DNA of 41,891 bases from an uncultured Lewinella sp. (GCA_913057725.1 CAJXOS010000044.1:1-41891), one strand, 5' to 3'; counted from the stretch's first letter, positions 8,865 to 18,017 are shown. Notes: generated by a model not told the origin, from the sequence alone. Numbers and translations: made by a program.

Positions 8865-9938
8865 CTAATCTTCCCATTGATCCAGCAGGCTTTCTTCAAT
8901 TTTACTAGTGCGATACATAATGCTCGCAATCCAGGATCCAATTAAGGTCCAACCAATAACTGCGGGATAAAAGACCATTCTCATGGTGTTATCCAGGTCT
9001 TCACCTCCCAGGGCAGGATTGCCTCCATTTCCAGGGTGTAAACTGTCGGTAAGGCGCGGCAATACATAGATTAGTGGAATCAGTGCTACAAAAGCAAATA
9101 TGTTATAGACGGCTGATATCCGCGCTTGCTGTGCTTCATCAGGGAAAGCCCGACGAAGAACGAAGTAAGCAAGGTAGATCAGCAACGCAATCAAAGTCGT
9201 AAACTGCTTGATATCCCAACTCCAGAATGTCCCCCAGGTGTACTGTGCCCAAATACCTCCCGTTAAGAGGCCAAGGCCACCAAGCAGTAAGCCTACCGCG
9301 GTCAGGGCTGATGCCCAGTAGTCATACTCAAGGTTGAGGGTTCGAAGATGCTTGATGCTGTACACTACAGCGGCAATAAAGATGATCATCATTGCCAGCC
9401 ATAGGGAAACGTGGAAGTACGTATTACGGATGGTCTCTCCCAATATGTTTCGAAAAGGGAACGTGATTCCTTCTCGTTCGTGTAGGTTGGTCAGCGGGTC
9501 GTTTTGCCATGTTTCTTCACCCATCTCCTGATCAATGGAGTCTTGAGTAACAAGAACAGCATTGGGACGAACGGAAGCCCCATCTATTGGATTATCAATG
9601 ATGAGGGCAAAGTCCTGAACTTTCTGATCGCTAGGTAGGTATTCCGGTATCCGGAATTCAGCTTGTGCTCTGGTAGGTCCAAGCACTTCAATATTGGTGG
9701 CTGCCAGGCTTCGGTCGTTATCCATTTTCAACCACATGCGCAGGGTGTCTTCCGCTTGATCGAAATTGGTATTATATCCCTCTACCTCCACCACTAGCTC
9801 AGTGCCGGTGCGAGTTGAAGAAGGGTTGACCACCGTAATGCCGGGTTTTAATGGAATTAACATGCCGGCGATAAAGACATAGAGTAAGATCAAAACGCCG
9901 AGGGCTTTCCACCAGTGCTGACGAATAAGTCGCTGCAT
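8865..9938 (-). CDS. ccmC: CcmC/CcsA-type cytochrome c biogenesis protein (haem handling) with long periplasmic insert
   Basis: 357 residues from ATG 9938. One membrane helix at about 10-30 is followed by roughly 130 residues of probable periplasmic domain (about 35-165) that the E. coli CcmC lacks. The six-helix CcmC core then begins with a membrane His (YFHVSLWLAM). It carries the tryptophan-rich haem-binding motif WGTFWSWD near residue 232 and a second conserved His in LTDSLHPGNGG. Known role: presents haem on the periplasmic side for cytochrome c maturation. It follows ccmB by 10 nt. The inserted domain has been seen in Bacteroidota homologues in general terms, but its function is not evident from sequence. 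Confidence 0.9.
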   Translation of the reverse strand: MQRLIRQHWWKALGVLILLYVFIAGMLIPLKPGITVVNPSSTRTGTELVVEVEGYNTNFDQAEDTLRMWLKMDNDRSLAATNIEVLGPTRAQAEFRIPEYLPSDQKVQDFALIIDNPIDGASVRPNAVLVTQDSIDQEMGEETWQNDPLTNLHEREGITFPFRNILGETIRNTYFHVSLWLAMMIIFIAAVVYSIKHLRTLNLEYDYWASALTAVGLLLGGLGLLTGGIWAQYTWGTFWSWDIKQFTTLIALLIYLAYFVLRRAFPDEAQQARISAVYNIFAFVALIPLIYVLPRLTDSLHPGNGGNPALGGEDLDNTMRMVFYPAVIGWTLIGSWIASIMYRTSKIEESLLDQWED

Positions 9939-9948
9939 AAATTACTTT

Positions 9949-10608
9949 TTAGTCCCTCCAGAGGAAAGGGTACAATAGTATGGATACACTTAATAGTACA
10001 AGATTGATCGCTACTAGTATCAAAATATCTCCACCGATGGCAGTGTCCTGCATTAAGCGAAGTGCATTGGCGCCAATCTTTACCAATATTAGTAGAATCG
10101 GAATGATTACCGGGAAACCAAGAACAGCCATCAATGTAGCACTATTCTGAGCTTTTGCTGAGATCGCCGAAATAAAAGTAAAAGCGATCGAGAGGCCTAC
10201 GCTTCCCAGAAAAATAGCCAAAACAAACAGCCCTGTATCCTTTACGGGATTACCTGTCAACAAGCCCAGCACTAACCAACTCAATAAACTGAGGATGAAC
10301 AGTAAGGCGGTATTGTAGATCATCTTGGCAATTAGCAATGCCAGTGGATGAACAAGACTGTAGTAGTACAGCTGCCGCTGCTGACTTTCCTGCACAAAAC
10401 TCTTGACAATTGCACTGATAGCAGCAAATAGAATAATGATCCAGAAAAGAGCGTTCCACACTTGGGGCTGGATATCTATGAGCGCTGAATAAACCAGTAC
10501 TATAGTAGCGAATACATACAGCAGGATGCCACTTAGAGCATATCTGGTACGCCATTCCAAGACCCAATCACGCCAAAGCAAGCGCAGTGTTTGTTGAAGC
10601 ATGTTCAT
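9949..10608 (-). CDS. ccmB: Haem exporter protein CcmB
   Basis: 219 residues from ATG 10608 (ATG 10602 also possible), matching the roughly 220-residue family length. The reading frame extends to 10743, but the extra 45 residues are not membrane-like and exceed the family length. Six hydrophobic helices are visible after an amphipathic start (LRLLWRDWVLEWR), including the FVQESQQRQLYYY loop typical of CcmB between helices 2 and 3. Known role: permease subunit of the CcmABC complex in cytochrome c maturation. The ATPase gene ccmA is not in this operon. A -7 type promoter element sits directly upstream. Confidence 0.9.
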   Translation of the reverse strand: MNMLQQTLRLLWRDWVLEWRTRYALSGILLYVFATIVLVYSALIDIQPQVWNALFWIIILFAAISAIVKSFVQESQQRQLYYYSLVHPLALLIAKMIYNTALLFILSLLSWLVLGLLTGNPVKDTGLFVLAIFLGSVGLSIAFTFISAISAKAQNSATLMAVLGFPVIIPILLILVKIGANALRLMQDTAIGGDILILVAINLVLLSVSILLYPFLWRD

Positions 10609-10614
10609 AAGCTG

Positions 10615-10622
10615 CAAAAGTA
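10615..10622 (-). promoter_or_regulatory. -7 element TACTTTTG upstream of ccmB
   Basis: On the minus strand TACTTTTG (exact TAnnTTTG) ends 6 nt before the ccmB ATG at 10608. A start site about 7 nt downstream would give a leaderless or near-leaderless mRNA, or would use ATG 10602. No convincing -33 TTG is seen at the right distance, so the call is tentative. Confidence 0.4.
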
Positions 10623-10754
10623 CAAAATTGCTTTTGCTAAGACGTTCAGAGGATAGCCATTGGTTGGTTTTGACGAAAAAATCACAGAGGAATTTCCAAT
10701 GGTGTATTCTTGATTTAAACCACGGTAGCATTTCCCAAACCACCTCAAGCTCAG

Positions 10755-10762
10755 TATATTTG
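10755..10762 (+). promoter_or_regulatory. -7 element TATATTTG upstream of the amidase gene
   Basis: Exact TAnnTTTG match on the plus strand, 43 nt before the amidase ATG at 10806, giving a leader of roughly 35 nt. There is no clear -33 partner. It supports ATG 10806 over the upstream TTG at 10785. Confidence 0.45.
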
Positions 10763-10805
10763 CTCAGCTTTTATACCCCAGGAATTGATAGATCGATTTG
10801 AATAC

Positions 10806-12077
10806 ATGAATAACTACCGCCTTATTACCTCACTGCGTCCTGTAGTGGCATTTCTGTTTTTGTTTTTTTCTATTCTTATTCCGGTTACTGCGGCAGAGTA
10901 CTTCCAGACTAAGGCTCTTCCTGGTGATGGCATATATAGTATGCTTCGCCGATATCAATTGGATGGATATCGCTGCAATTTCGATCAGTTCTATCAATTG
11001 AATCGAATGCAGAAGGGTAGTGGACTGAGGGTTGGAAAAGCCTATCTTTTGCCGATCGAAATCTATGATTTTGATGGCCGCACCATTCGTTCGACTATTG
11101 GCAATGATGATTGGGATACGGCTGTTAAGATTCGTGATTACAATCTCGCCTTAGTAGAATTGGGCTTATTGGAAGGAAGTTATGATGAAACCAAGTTGCT
11201 GTTGGTTCCACATCATATTGACAATTGCTCCGACCAGACTATTTCTATTCCATCTCCTGTAGAGACTGATCCAGAACAAGCAACCAACACTTCTGTTTCT
11301 ACCGCCACAGATGAAAACAACTCGGCTAGCTCTGCAGCTGGTGGAAAGCGGGTCTTTCCCATTTTTGGGCCGGATTATGCATACACACCTCTGGCTAGTA
11401 CAAAGCTGAGGGGTAAAGTGTTTTATGTGGTTAGTGGTCATGGAGGGCCTGATCCTGGAGCCATCGGTCGTCGTGAAGACCACCGCCTTTGTGAGGATGA
11501 GTATGCCTATGATGTGGCTTTACGACTATGCCGGAACCTGATCGCCCACGGGGCAACGGCTTACATGGTCAATCGGGATCCTAATGATGGTATCCGCAGT
11601 GATCGGTACCTGACCTGTGATAGGGACGAGGTCATTTGGGGCGGTATTCGGCAGTCGCCGAATCAGAAAACGCGCTTAACGCAGCGTTCGGATGTGATTA
11701 ATGAACTCTATGAAAAGCATAGGTTGCAAGGTGTTAGCGAACAGCAGGTAGTTGTGATCCATGTGGATTCCCGGAGTCGAAGTCAGCGGACAGATCTCTT
11801 CTTTTATCATCACCCATCAAGTGAGGAGGGCTTATCCTTAGCTCGGCAAATGCACCGTACGATGCGCCAGAAATATCGCCGTTATCGTGCAAATGGAGAA
11901 TATCATGGTACGGTGACCGCTCGAGATCTACATATGCTTCGTGAGTGTAAGCCAACCTCAGTTTACATTGAATTGGCTAACATTCGCAATAACCATGATC
12001 AACAACGTATCGTTCTTCAGCGCAATCGTGAACTCTTAGCAGATTGGATGTTGGAGGGTTTGATGGGTAATAGGTAA
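10806..12077 (+). CDS. Exported N-acetylmuramoyl-L-alanine amidase (Amidase_3 type)
   Basis: 423 residues from ATG 10806; the frame extends upstream only through a TTG at 10785. A signal peptide or anchor covers residues 1-30 (VVAFLFLFFSILIPV). Residues 31-110 resemble a LysM-like or LysM-replacing region (PGDGIYSMLRRY). A Ser/Thr/Glu-rich linker follows, then the zinc amidase domain from about residue 200. Zinc ligands fit the family: His in VVSGHGGPDPGAIG, Glu in EDEYAYDVA, His in VVVIHVDSRS, and the catalytic Glu in VYIELANIRN. Known role: cleaves the bond between muramic acid and the peptide stem of peptidoglycan in the periplasm, for cell separation or remodelling. It is transcribed alone and ends at a bidirectional terminator. 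Confidence 0.9.
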   Translation: MNNYRLITSLRPVVAFLFLFFSILIPVTAAEYFQTKALPGDGIYSMLRRYQLDGYRCNFDQFYQLNRMQKGSGLRVGKAYLLPIEIYDFDGRTIRSTIGNDDWDTAVKIRDYNLALVELGLLEGSYDETKLLLVPHHIDNCSDQTISIPSPVETDPEQATNTSVSTATDENNSASSAAGGKRVFPIFGPDYAYTPLASTKLRGKVFYVVSGHGGPDPGAIGRREDHRLCEDEYAYDVALRLCRNLIAHGATAYMVNRDPNDGIRSDRYLTCDRDEVIWGGIRQSPNQKTRLTQRSDVINELYEKHRLQGVSEQQVVVIHVDSRSRSQRTDLFFYHHPSSEEGLSLARQMHRTMRQKYRRYRANGEYHGTVTARDLHMLRECKPTSVYIELANIRNNHDQQRIVLQRNRELLADWMLEGLMGNR

Positions 12078-12118
12078 GTTTGGTCCAGTGTCTCATCGCT
12101 AAGAAAGAGACTAAAGAA

Positions 12119-12159
12119 AAAATCCCCTGGGAGCATGAAATCTCTCAGGGGATTTTTTT
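12119..12159. terminator. Bidirectional rho-independent terminator between amidase and porP/sprF genes
   Basis: The stem AAATCCCCTG-GAG pairs with CTC-CAGGGGATTT around the loop at 12134-12141. A T-run follows on the plus strand, and an A-run precedes it that serves as the U-tract on the minus strand. It separates two converging genes. Confidence 0.85.
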
Positions 12160-12164
12160 GTTCG

Positions 12165-13247
12165 CTAGAACTTCGGACAAATAACTTTGAAGCGTTCCTT
12201 GCTAGGATGGACATAGATGAGTGATAACTCAAATGCCCCTCTTGAGTTATTAGCAGAGGATAAGTCAGAAATGGTGACATCATAGCTTAGGCCAAACTGC
12301 CAGCGCTCCACCTCTAGGATGGCACTTACAACCATAGACTCGAGGCCCATACCGCTTTCACCCTCATTGACCATGCGGCCCCATAAACCAGCGCGAATAG
12401 CAATTTCTCTCCAGTCCCGATTGCTGTAACGAAGGTTTAATCCACCAATTCCCAAGAAGGAAGGCCCTTGGCCCATAATGGCTACAGCTGGCAGAAGACC
12501 AAGCTCACGGGTCAGACCAACCTGACCGCCTACTTGTCCTACCCAACGACGATGGAGCTTTTCGGTTTGATCCTCCATGAAGGATACATTAGGCTCATTA
12601 AGATGATGCAGTGCGCCACCAAAGTAAAAGCTATTGTCTTCGTCAATTACATTGTAGTATAGAATACCAGCATTGAACTCCATGAATAAGTCAGTTTCGG
12701 TAGCGGCAAAGGATTCTCCATTGATGGCTCCAAAGTCGATACCAATGTTACCTAGCATAGGGTCATCATTGAATTGCTCACTGAACCAGAGGTTATTCCA
12801 ATCGAAAGTCCACTGTCCGACACCCAACTGAGCACCACCAATGAGGAATTGATCGGAACCACGAGAACGGCCAGAACCAAGGTGCTTCAAATAGGAGCCA
12901 CTTAGTACTGCGCGCGAGCGACTGAAGTTAGACTCACCAACCTGATCGCGTAGAACGGCAACGCCAAGGCTGTAGAAGTCATCACGACCAACGCGTCGAC
13001 GACCTTCAAAAGAAGCGGCGATGCTCTGGTAGGACTGGTTACCCAATACGGCATAGTTCTGGGTACGATAGTTTGCTGTAAAACGATATTCGCCAGGAAA
13101 GACACCCGTCAGTGCAGGATTCATCTGTAATGGCGCACTATAAAACTGACTAAAATGAGGATCCTGCGCTTGAACCTCCGTTGGAGCCATAACCAACAGG
13201 CCAAGTAGAAGTGCAGGAAAAATTAAAAGTGTAGAATTAAACTTCAT
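12165..13247 (-). CDS. PorP/SprF family type IX secretion system membrane protein
   Basis: 360 residues from ATG 13247. A signal peptide (about 1-27, ending EVQAQ) is followed by the diagnostic mature start DPHFSQFYSAPLQMNPALTG and YRFTANYRTQ. The rest alternates in the pattern of an outer-membrane beta-barrel. Family knowledge: SprF-type proteins are needed for secretion or surface attachment of the CHU_C adhesin encoded beside them, as with SprB-SprF in Flavobacterium. Here it lies 87 nt downstream of a 1543-residue CHU_C gene on the same strand, so the two most likely act as a pair. A perfect inverted repeat lies in the gap. Terminator follows the stop. Confidence 0.93.
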   Translation of the reverse strand: MKFNSTLLIFPALLLGLLVMAPTEVQAQDPHFSQFYSAPLQMNPALTGVFPGEYRFTANYRTQNYAVLGNQSYQSIAASFEGRRRVGRDDFYSLGVAVLRDQVGESNFSRSRAVLSGSYLKHLGSGRSRGSDQFLIGGAQLGVGQWTFDWNNLWFSEQFNDDPMLGNIGIDFGAINGESFAATETDLFMEFNAGILYYNVIDEDNSFYFGGALHHLNEPNVSFMEDQTEKLHRRWVGQVGGQVGLTRELGLLPAVAIMGQGPSFLGIGGLNLRYSNRDWREIAIRAGLWGRMVNEGESGMGLESMVVSAILEVERWQFGLSYDVTISDLSSANNSRGAFELSLIYVHPSKERFKVICPKF

Positions 13248-13263
13248 AATGCCGAATTTGTGG

Positions 13264-13314
13264 GCCGGAACGAGCTGCCAAGGTCATTGCTTAATCGCAT
13301 AAGCTCGTTCCGGC
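13264..13314 (-). repeat. Perfect 13-bp inverted repeat between CHU_C gene and porP/sprF
   Basis: Arms GCCGGAACGAGCT (13264-13276) and AGCTCGTTCCGGC (13302-13314) are exact reverse complements, with a 25-nt loop. In the mRNA it forms a strong GC-rich hairpin 20-71 nt past the CHU_C stop. No U-run follows, so it is more likely an intercistronic stabilising or attenuating element than a full terminator. Confidence 0.75.
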
Positions 13315-13334
13315 ACAAAATAATTTGGATACTA

Positions 13335-16300
13335 TTAGCGGATAAGGGTAGTTTGTCCTCTTAGGGCCTCTTCGGTGCCATCCTCGTGACGAACAACCAT
13401 AGACCACACAAATACACCACTGTTCATCATCTGATCCCGATAGATACCATTCCATCCGCGAGTCGGATCGTTCACAGAGAAGTCTTCATCGGTGTATACC
13501 ATTTCTCCCCACCGATCAAAGACCTGGAAGGTTAGTACCTGGGTGCCAGGACGACCATGCACAAGCAATAGGTCGTTCATGCCGTCACCGTTCGGAGTAA
13601 ATCCTGTAGGAACAACTGCCAGCTTAGGCTTGTCAACAAACACGCGGATCATGTCGGTGTCTTCACAACCGTTCTCGTCAATCACATAGATTTCATAGTC
13701 GATGGTGAATTCTGGTGAGGCAAATGGCTTCGCGCACTCGGTACAGCTCAGGGTGCCATCATATGGAGCCTGCCATACAAACTCAACTAATCCCTGAGCA
13801 TTGACAATGGCAGCTGCCAACTCAGTACTGTCACCGAAGACGATTTCCAAGTCAGGGCCAGCGTCTACGCTCAACTCAGCAGGTTCGTCAATGTCAGCTG
13901 TGGTTAGGAATTGACAACCATTTACATCTCGAATAAAGACGTTGTAGTTACCTCCTTCAAGCCCGATGAGGACATTGCTGCCCACGAAATTTTGATTGTC
14001 CAGACTGTATTGGAACGGAGGTGTTCCTCCTTCTGTCAGAATGGTTAGCATACCGTCACGGTCACCGAAACAACTAACTGGAGTGGCTTCCACCATTGCA
14101 ATCAATTCTACCGGCTCATTGACGCTTGTAGACTGGATGGTCTCACAACCGTTGGCATCAGTTACGGTGAGTTCATAATCACCTGCTACCAGGTCTGCTA
14201 GTGAAGCTCCAGTTAGGCCATTGGACCAATTGTAGGTGAATCCCGGAACGCCTCCACTAACGGAAGCACTGATCGAACCATCGCTGTAACCAAAGCATTC
14301 GTTGTCCTTCACAGAGAAGTCTATGCTAAGGCCTTCGGGTTGATTCACTGTAACGTTTTCAGTAGTTACGCAGCCTTCTTCATCTTCAACTGTAACACTG
14401 TAGACACCTGCTAATAGATCTACCGCTAGGGCTGTGACCTGATTAGCTGCTTGTGGTCCCCATTGAATATTGTAAGGTCCATCATGAGGCCCGGCAATAT
14501 TGACAACTTCTGCTGAACCATCACCAAATTGGAAACAGCTAGGCTGAGTCACTGCAAAATCAAAGCTTACAGGCACTGGGTCTTCCAAGTCCCTGCTTTG
14601 TGTAGCAGAACATCCTTGTGCATCGGTTACTGTAATGGAATACGTAACACCACCAGGCAAATCATTGCGTAGCATGTCAGTGGTACCATCTTCCCATACA
14701 TAGTTGTAGTCCGTTTCTACCATGCCTAGACCGCCTGTCACTTGATTTACACCCACGCCACCGTCCGCAAAACCATTACATGTCGGAGGACGAATGAGGA
14801 AGTTGAAGTCAACGGGCTCTAGTTCTGCTACATCTACTGCAGCTACAACTTCGCAACCAAGGTTGTCAGTCACCGTCACCTCATAGTTGGCTGGTGAAAG
14901 ACCAACCGCTGTACTATTGACCTGGTTTTGAGCATCGTTCCACGCATAGGTGTAGGTGCCTCCGCCACCGCCAGCAATAACTTCTGCTTCACTTTGATCC
15001 AAGCCATTACAACTTTGTATCACCTGCGTTGCATCGGCAAAAAGGCTATCTGGGCTGTTGATGACCACCATGTCCATGACGGTACAACCGTTTCCGTCGG
15101 CTACCACGTAGTTATAGGAGCCCGCTAGAAGCCCATCAATATTCGTGTCATTGTATGTAGTACCACCAATGGTAACTGTGTAGGGGGCTTGCCCCTCAAT
15201 GATGGTTACCGAAAGGCTGGCATCGGCAAAACCGAAGCAGCTGGCATCCGTGACAGCTGGTACGCCTATTTCTAATCCACAGAAGGTAGAGGTACAGCTG
15301 CTAGAACCAATTGGCACATTGCAATCTATCGGAACACCTTGGAAGTAGGCTCTTACTTCGATACTTACAACATCTCCGTTATTCAGCATATCCACCAACA
15401 CGTCGGTATCCGTGATTGGGCCAGTCCAGCCTTCAGGGCCAGTTGGGCGGGTAATGTTGTATTCGTACTCAGTTACTCCCGGGATCGGATCCCAAGAGAA
15501 CAAGATGGTATCATCAATCTCTTGACATGTTACATTGGGTGCTGGTACATCTTCAACAACTCCCACAAAGACGGTATCCAAGACAGAACAGCCGTATGGA
15601 TCTTCGATGAGCACTTCATACAGCGTGCTACTGCTTGGACTTGCCGTTGGTGTAGGGCAATCACCGCAGGTCAGGCCATTACTTGGTGTCCAAGTATAAG
15701 TGTACTCATTTTGCGTGTTAAAGGTGATTGACCACTCCAGAAATTCACCAAACTGGATAGGCCCAAATGCATCAGTGATAACCAAGGACCATTCACCATT
15801 TATAGGGCTACCGGTAAGGGTATTCCAGTTGCCTTCTGGACGGAAATCGCCTGTGTACGGCGGTGCTCCGGCATTGATTGACATTGCAGCGTCCGGTGTG
15901 AAACAGGTGTTTACATACCCTTCGTTGGATCCACCTCCATTGGCTAATGCAAGCGGAAGCTGAGCGCCTGTTGGACTTACCAGGACTACATTAATATCGG
16001 AAAGGAAATCAGTGTTAAGACTGAAACAGACCGATTCGATATCCACGTTTGGATCCGTAATTGTCCCCGGATTTAGGCTGTTGATATTGAGAGGGCTGTT
16101 ATAACCATTGCCAGGAGGGTGGTTGGCGTTTCCGATTTGATATTGAGGGAAACGTTCGAAGGTGATCGGCACCTCTACTGGTGTGGTTTGACTTAGGTCT
16201 AATGCCGCAACATCACCTTCACAAAGAACTACGTCCTCTTGTGCTGTAAATTGCATGTCGCAGTTGAAGCAATCAGGGTGTGTTGGTGGTAAAACCTCAA

Positions 16301-17966
16301 AGTTTAGAGTTGTATCATTTACACAGCCAAATTCATCTTCTACCCAGAAGGTGTAGGCTGCTACCCCTGCATTTACAGGAGAGGCTTCTATGCCGTCTCG
16401 GCTACTTTCTATCACCGTTGGGTTTGTCTCCCAGCCCCAATCCACAATTGGTGGTGAGAAGACCTCGATTTCAGGGTAGAGGTATTCCTTAAAGGCTATA
16501 CTCCAGCTAAATAACCAGCCATTATCGAGTCCAAGGTTGTCCGTCACTCGTATGGTCCAGGATCCGTTAAGTGGACATCCCAAAAGGTTGGAGTAACTTT
16601 CTTCTGGTTGGTATTCTCCAGCCGGAAAGTAGCTGTCTGTCAGTGTGTTAATGTCTCCGTCTACTATACTAGGATTGGTTGTATAGGTATAAATCGGGGC
16701 ATTTGCGTCAAATTCTACGAGTGTACCATTTGCAGCTCCTTCGACAAAGGAATAGGTATACGGAACACCAGGAGTAAGGTCACTAGATTCACCATCTACC
16801 GCACCTGTGGCCCAAGGTTCGCCAAAGTTGGTTTGCCCTGTTCCAGAAGGGTAGTCGAGAAGGAAGATGGAGGTTCCATCTGGGCAGATCAATTCGATAT
16901 CGAGGTCACCACTATAGGAGTGCTCCAAGTCCAGCGATACAAAGCAAATGTCTGCCGGGTTAGTTAATGTCGCACCCGGGCGAAATTCTGTAAAGTCAAT
17001 GCTTTCTTGGTACTGACCACCGCTACCATCTGGTAGCAACAGTGTATCTGAGCGGGAACGCTCCTGTACAAAACTTGCAGTATCAGGGAAAGCTATGATA
17101 TTCGATCCTGAATTCAGATCCACTGAAGAGGATACCATCAGACAAACTCCACTACAGAACGTCGGATCAATTTGCTCATCGTATTGAAAAGTGGGGTAGG
17201 GCGCTACCCGGACCCGCTGAGATATAAAGTTCGTGTTTTCACACCCCAATTGATCGGTAATTTTAAGCTGTACTACGTATCCGCCAGGTTCATCATAAAC
17301 GTTGGTCACGTTTGGTCCAACGGCGGTATTGCCATCGCCGAAATCCCATTCAAAACTACTGGTGAGATCACTGTGCTGATAAACGATTCCATTTTGTGGA
17401 TACAATCCACGGCCTAAGAATTCAACCCGCTCTCCTGGACAGATATCAATCCAACCCGTATCTACGGGCATAACATCTGGAGTCGTGTTGATTAGTTCTG
17501 AGGTAATAATCTGGCAAGCTGTAACACAGTTAATATCTGCACTCCAACCACTGTTCCCGCTATCAACTCCATCTGATGTAAATACGACGGTCAGACAACC
17601 GCTCGTATTTGCTGCGGTAGCTTGGATGATAAACGGATTGTCAGGATCCGTTAGGAAGGATGGGTCGAATTCCGTGCCAGGGGTTGCGGAATCACTGTCG
17701 TAGAAGGTGATAGTTTCGTTGGCACCAATATCAATACTGGAGAACACCAACTGGATATGAGTTCCTTCTGTTCCATCACTGCAAATTACAGTAGTGAAGT
17801 TCTCATTTAACCCGTAACCCGCGGTGCCGCCACCACTATCTTGGAAGAATCCAGAACAGTCGGTAATGGGCGTCCCATTCATCATGTAGCTTTGGGATAG
17901 AAGTGGGAGGTAGGCTGCGGTCAGCAACAATAGCGTCCAAATACGCGTGGGTAAAAGTCTTACCAT
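13335..17966 (-). CDS. Giant secreted CHU_C protein with CUB, PKD, two P-domains and six SprB repeats
   Basis: 1543 residues from ATG 17966, chosen because the signal peptide starts there (MVRLLPTRIWTLLLL); an in-frame ATG at 18017 would add 17 polar residues. In numbering from the 18017 start, the order seen is: CUB-like domain (about 55-165); PKD domain (about 219-265, FEWDFGDGN); proprotein-convertase-type P-domain (about 342-510); second P-domain (about 626-765); CxxC segment LTCGDC; fibronectin-III-like region (about 825-892); six SprB repeats (about 920-1380, each with C-F/N-G-x-x-D and a late NGC/GC); PKD-like region; CHU_C sorting domain (from about 1466, TGFTPNGDGMNDLL, FDRWGEMVY). 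Known role: substrates of the type IX system carrying this terminus are surface adhesins or secreted proteins. The PorP/SprF gene follows directly. Confidence 0.93.
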   Translation of the reverse strand: MVRLLPTRIWTLLLLTAAYLPLLSQSYMMNGTPITDCSGFFQDSGGGTAGYGLNENFTTVICSDGTEGTHIQLVFSSIDIGANETITFYDSDSATPGTEFDPSFLTDPDNPFIIQATAANTSGCLTVVFTSDGVDSGNSGWSADINCVTACQIITSELINTTPDVMPVDTGWIDICPGERVEFLGRGLYPQNGIVYQHSDLTSSFEWDFGDGNTAVGPNVTNVYDEPGGYVVQLKITDQLGCENTNFISQRVRVAPYPTFQYDEQIDPTFCSGVCLMVSSSVDLNSGSNIIAFPDTASFVQERSRSDTLLLPDGSGGQYQESIDFTEFRPGATLTNPADICFVSLDLEHSYSGDLDIELICPDGTSIFLLDYPSGTGQTNFGEPWATGAVDGESSDLTPGVPYTYSFVEGAANGTLVEFDANAPIYTYTTNPSIVDGDINTLTDSYFPAGEYQPEESYSNLLGCPLNGSWTIRVTDNLGLDNGWLFSWSIAFKEYLYPEIEVFSPPIVDWGWETNPTVIESSRDGIEASPVNAGVAAYTFWVEDEFGCVNDTTLNFEVLPPTHPDCFNCDMQFTAQEDVVLCEGDVAALDLSQTTPVEVPITFERFPQYQIGNANHPPGNGYNSPLNINSLNPGTITDPNVDIESVCFSLNTDFLSDINVVLVSPTGAQLPLALANGGGSNEGYVNTCFTPDAAMSINAGAPPYTGDFRPEGNWNTLTGSPINGEWSLVITDAFGPIQFGEFLEWSITFNTQNEYTYTWTPSNGLTCGDCPTPTASPSSSTLYEVLIEDPYGCSVLDTVFVGVVEDVPAPNVTCQEIDDTILFSWDPIPGVTEYEYNITRPTGPEGWTGPITDTDVLVDMLNNGDVVSIEVRAYFQGVPIDCNVPIGSSSCTSTFCGLEIGVPAVTDASCFGFADASLSVTIIEGQAPYTVTIGGTTYNDTNIDGLLAGSYNYVVADGNGCTVMDMVVINSPDSLFADATQVIQSCNGLDQSEAEVIAGGGGGTYTYAWNDAQNQVNSTAVGLSPANYEVTVTDNLGCEVVAAVDVAELEPVDFNFLIRPPTCNGFADGGVGVNQVTGGLGMVETDYNYVWEDGTTDMLRNDLPGGVTYSITVTDAQGCSATQSRDLEDPVPVSFDFAVTQPSCFQFGDGSAEVVNIAGPHDGPYNIQWGPQAANQVTALAVDLLAGVYSVTVEDEEGCVTTENVTVNQPEGLSIDFSVKDNECFGYSDGSISASVSGGVPGFTYNWSNGLTGASLADLVAGDYELTVTDANGCETIQSTSVNEPVELIAMVEATPVSCFGDRDGMLTILTEGGTPPFQYSLDNQNFVGSNVLIGLEGGNYNVFIRDVNGCQFLTTADIDEPAELSVDAGPDLEIVFGDSTELAAAIVNAQGLVEFVWQAPYDGTLSCTECAKPFASPEFTIDYEIYVIDENGCEDTDMIRVFVDKPKLAVVPTGFTPNGDGMNDLLLVHGRPGTQVLTFQVFDRWGEMVYTDEDFSVNDPTRGWNGIYRDQMMNSGVFVWSMVVRHEDGTEEALRGQTTLIR

Positions 17967-18017
17967 GGATGACCTTATTTTCAGATTATCGTAAAACATG
18001 ACTTTATTCAATAGCAT

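Noticed and set aside
8765..8941. N-terminal extension of the ccmD frame overlapping ccmC
   Set aside because: The added 59 residues are not conserved in type; the signal-like sequence starts at ATG 8764.
10609..10743. N-terminal extension of the ccmB frame
   Set aside because: The 45 added residues are polar and low in membrane character, make the protein longer than CcmB, and lie upstream of the -7 element at 10615-10622.
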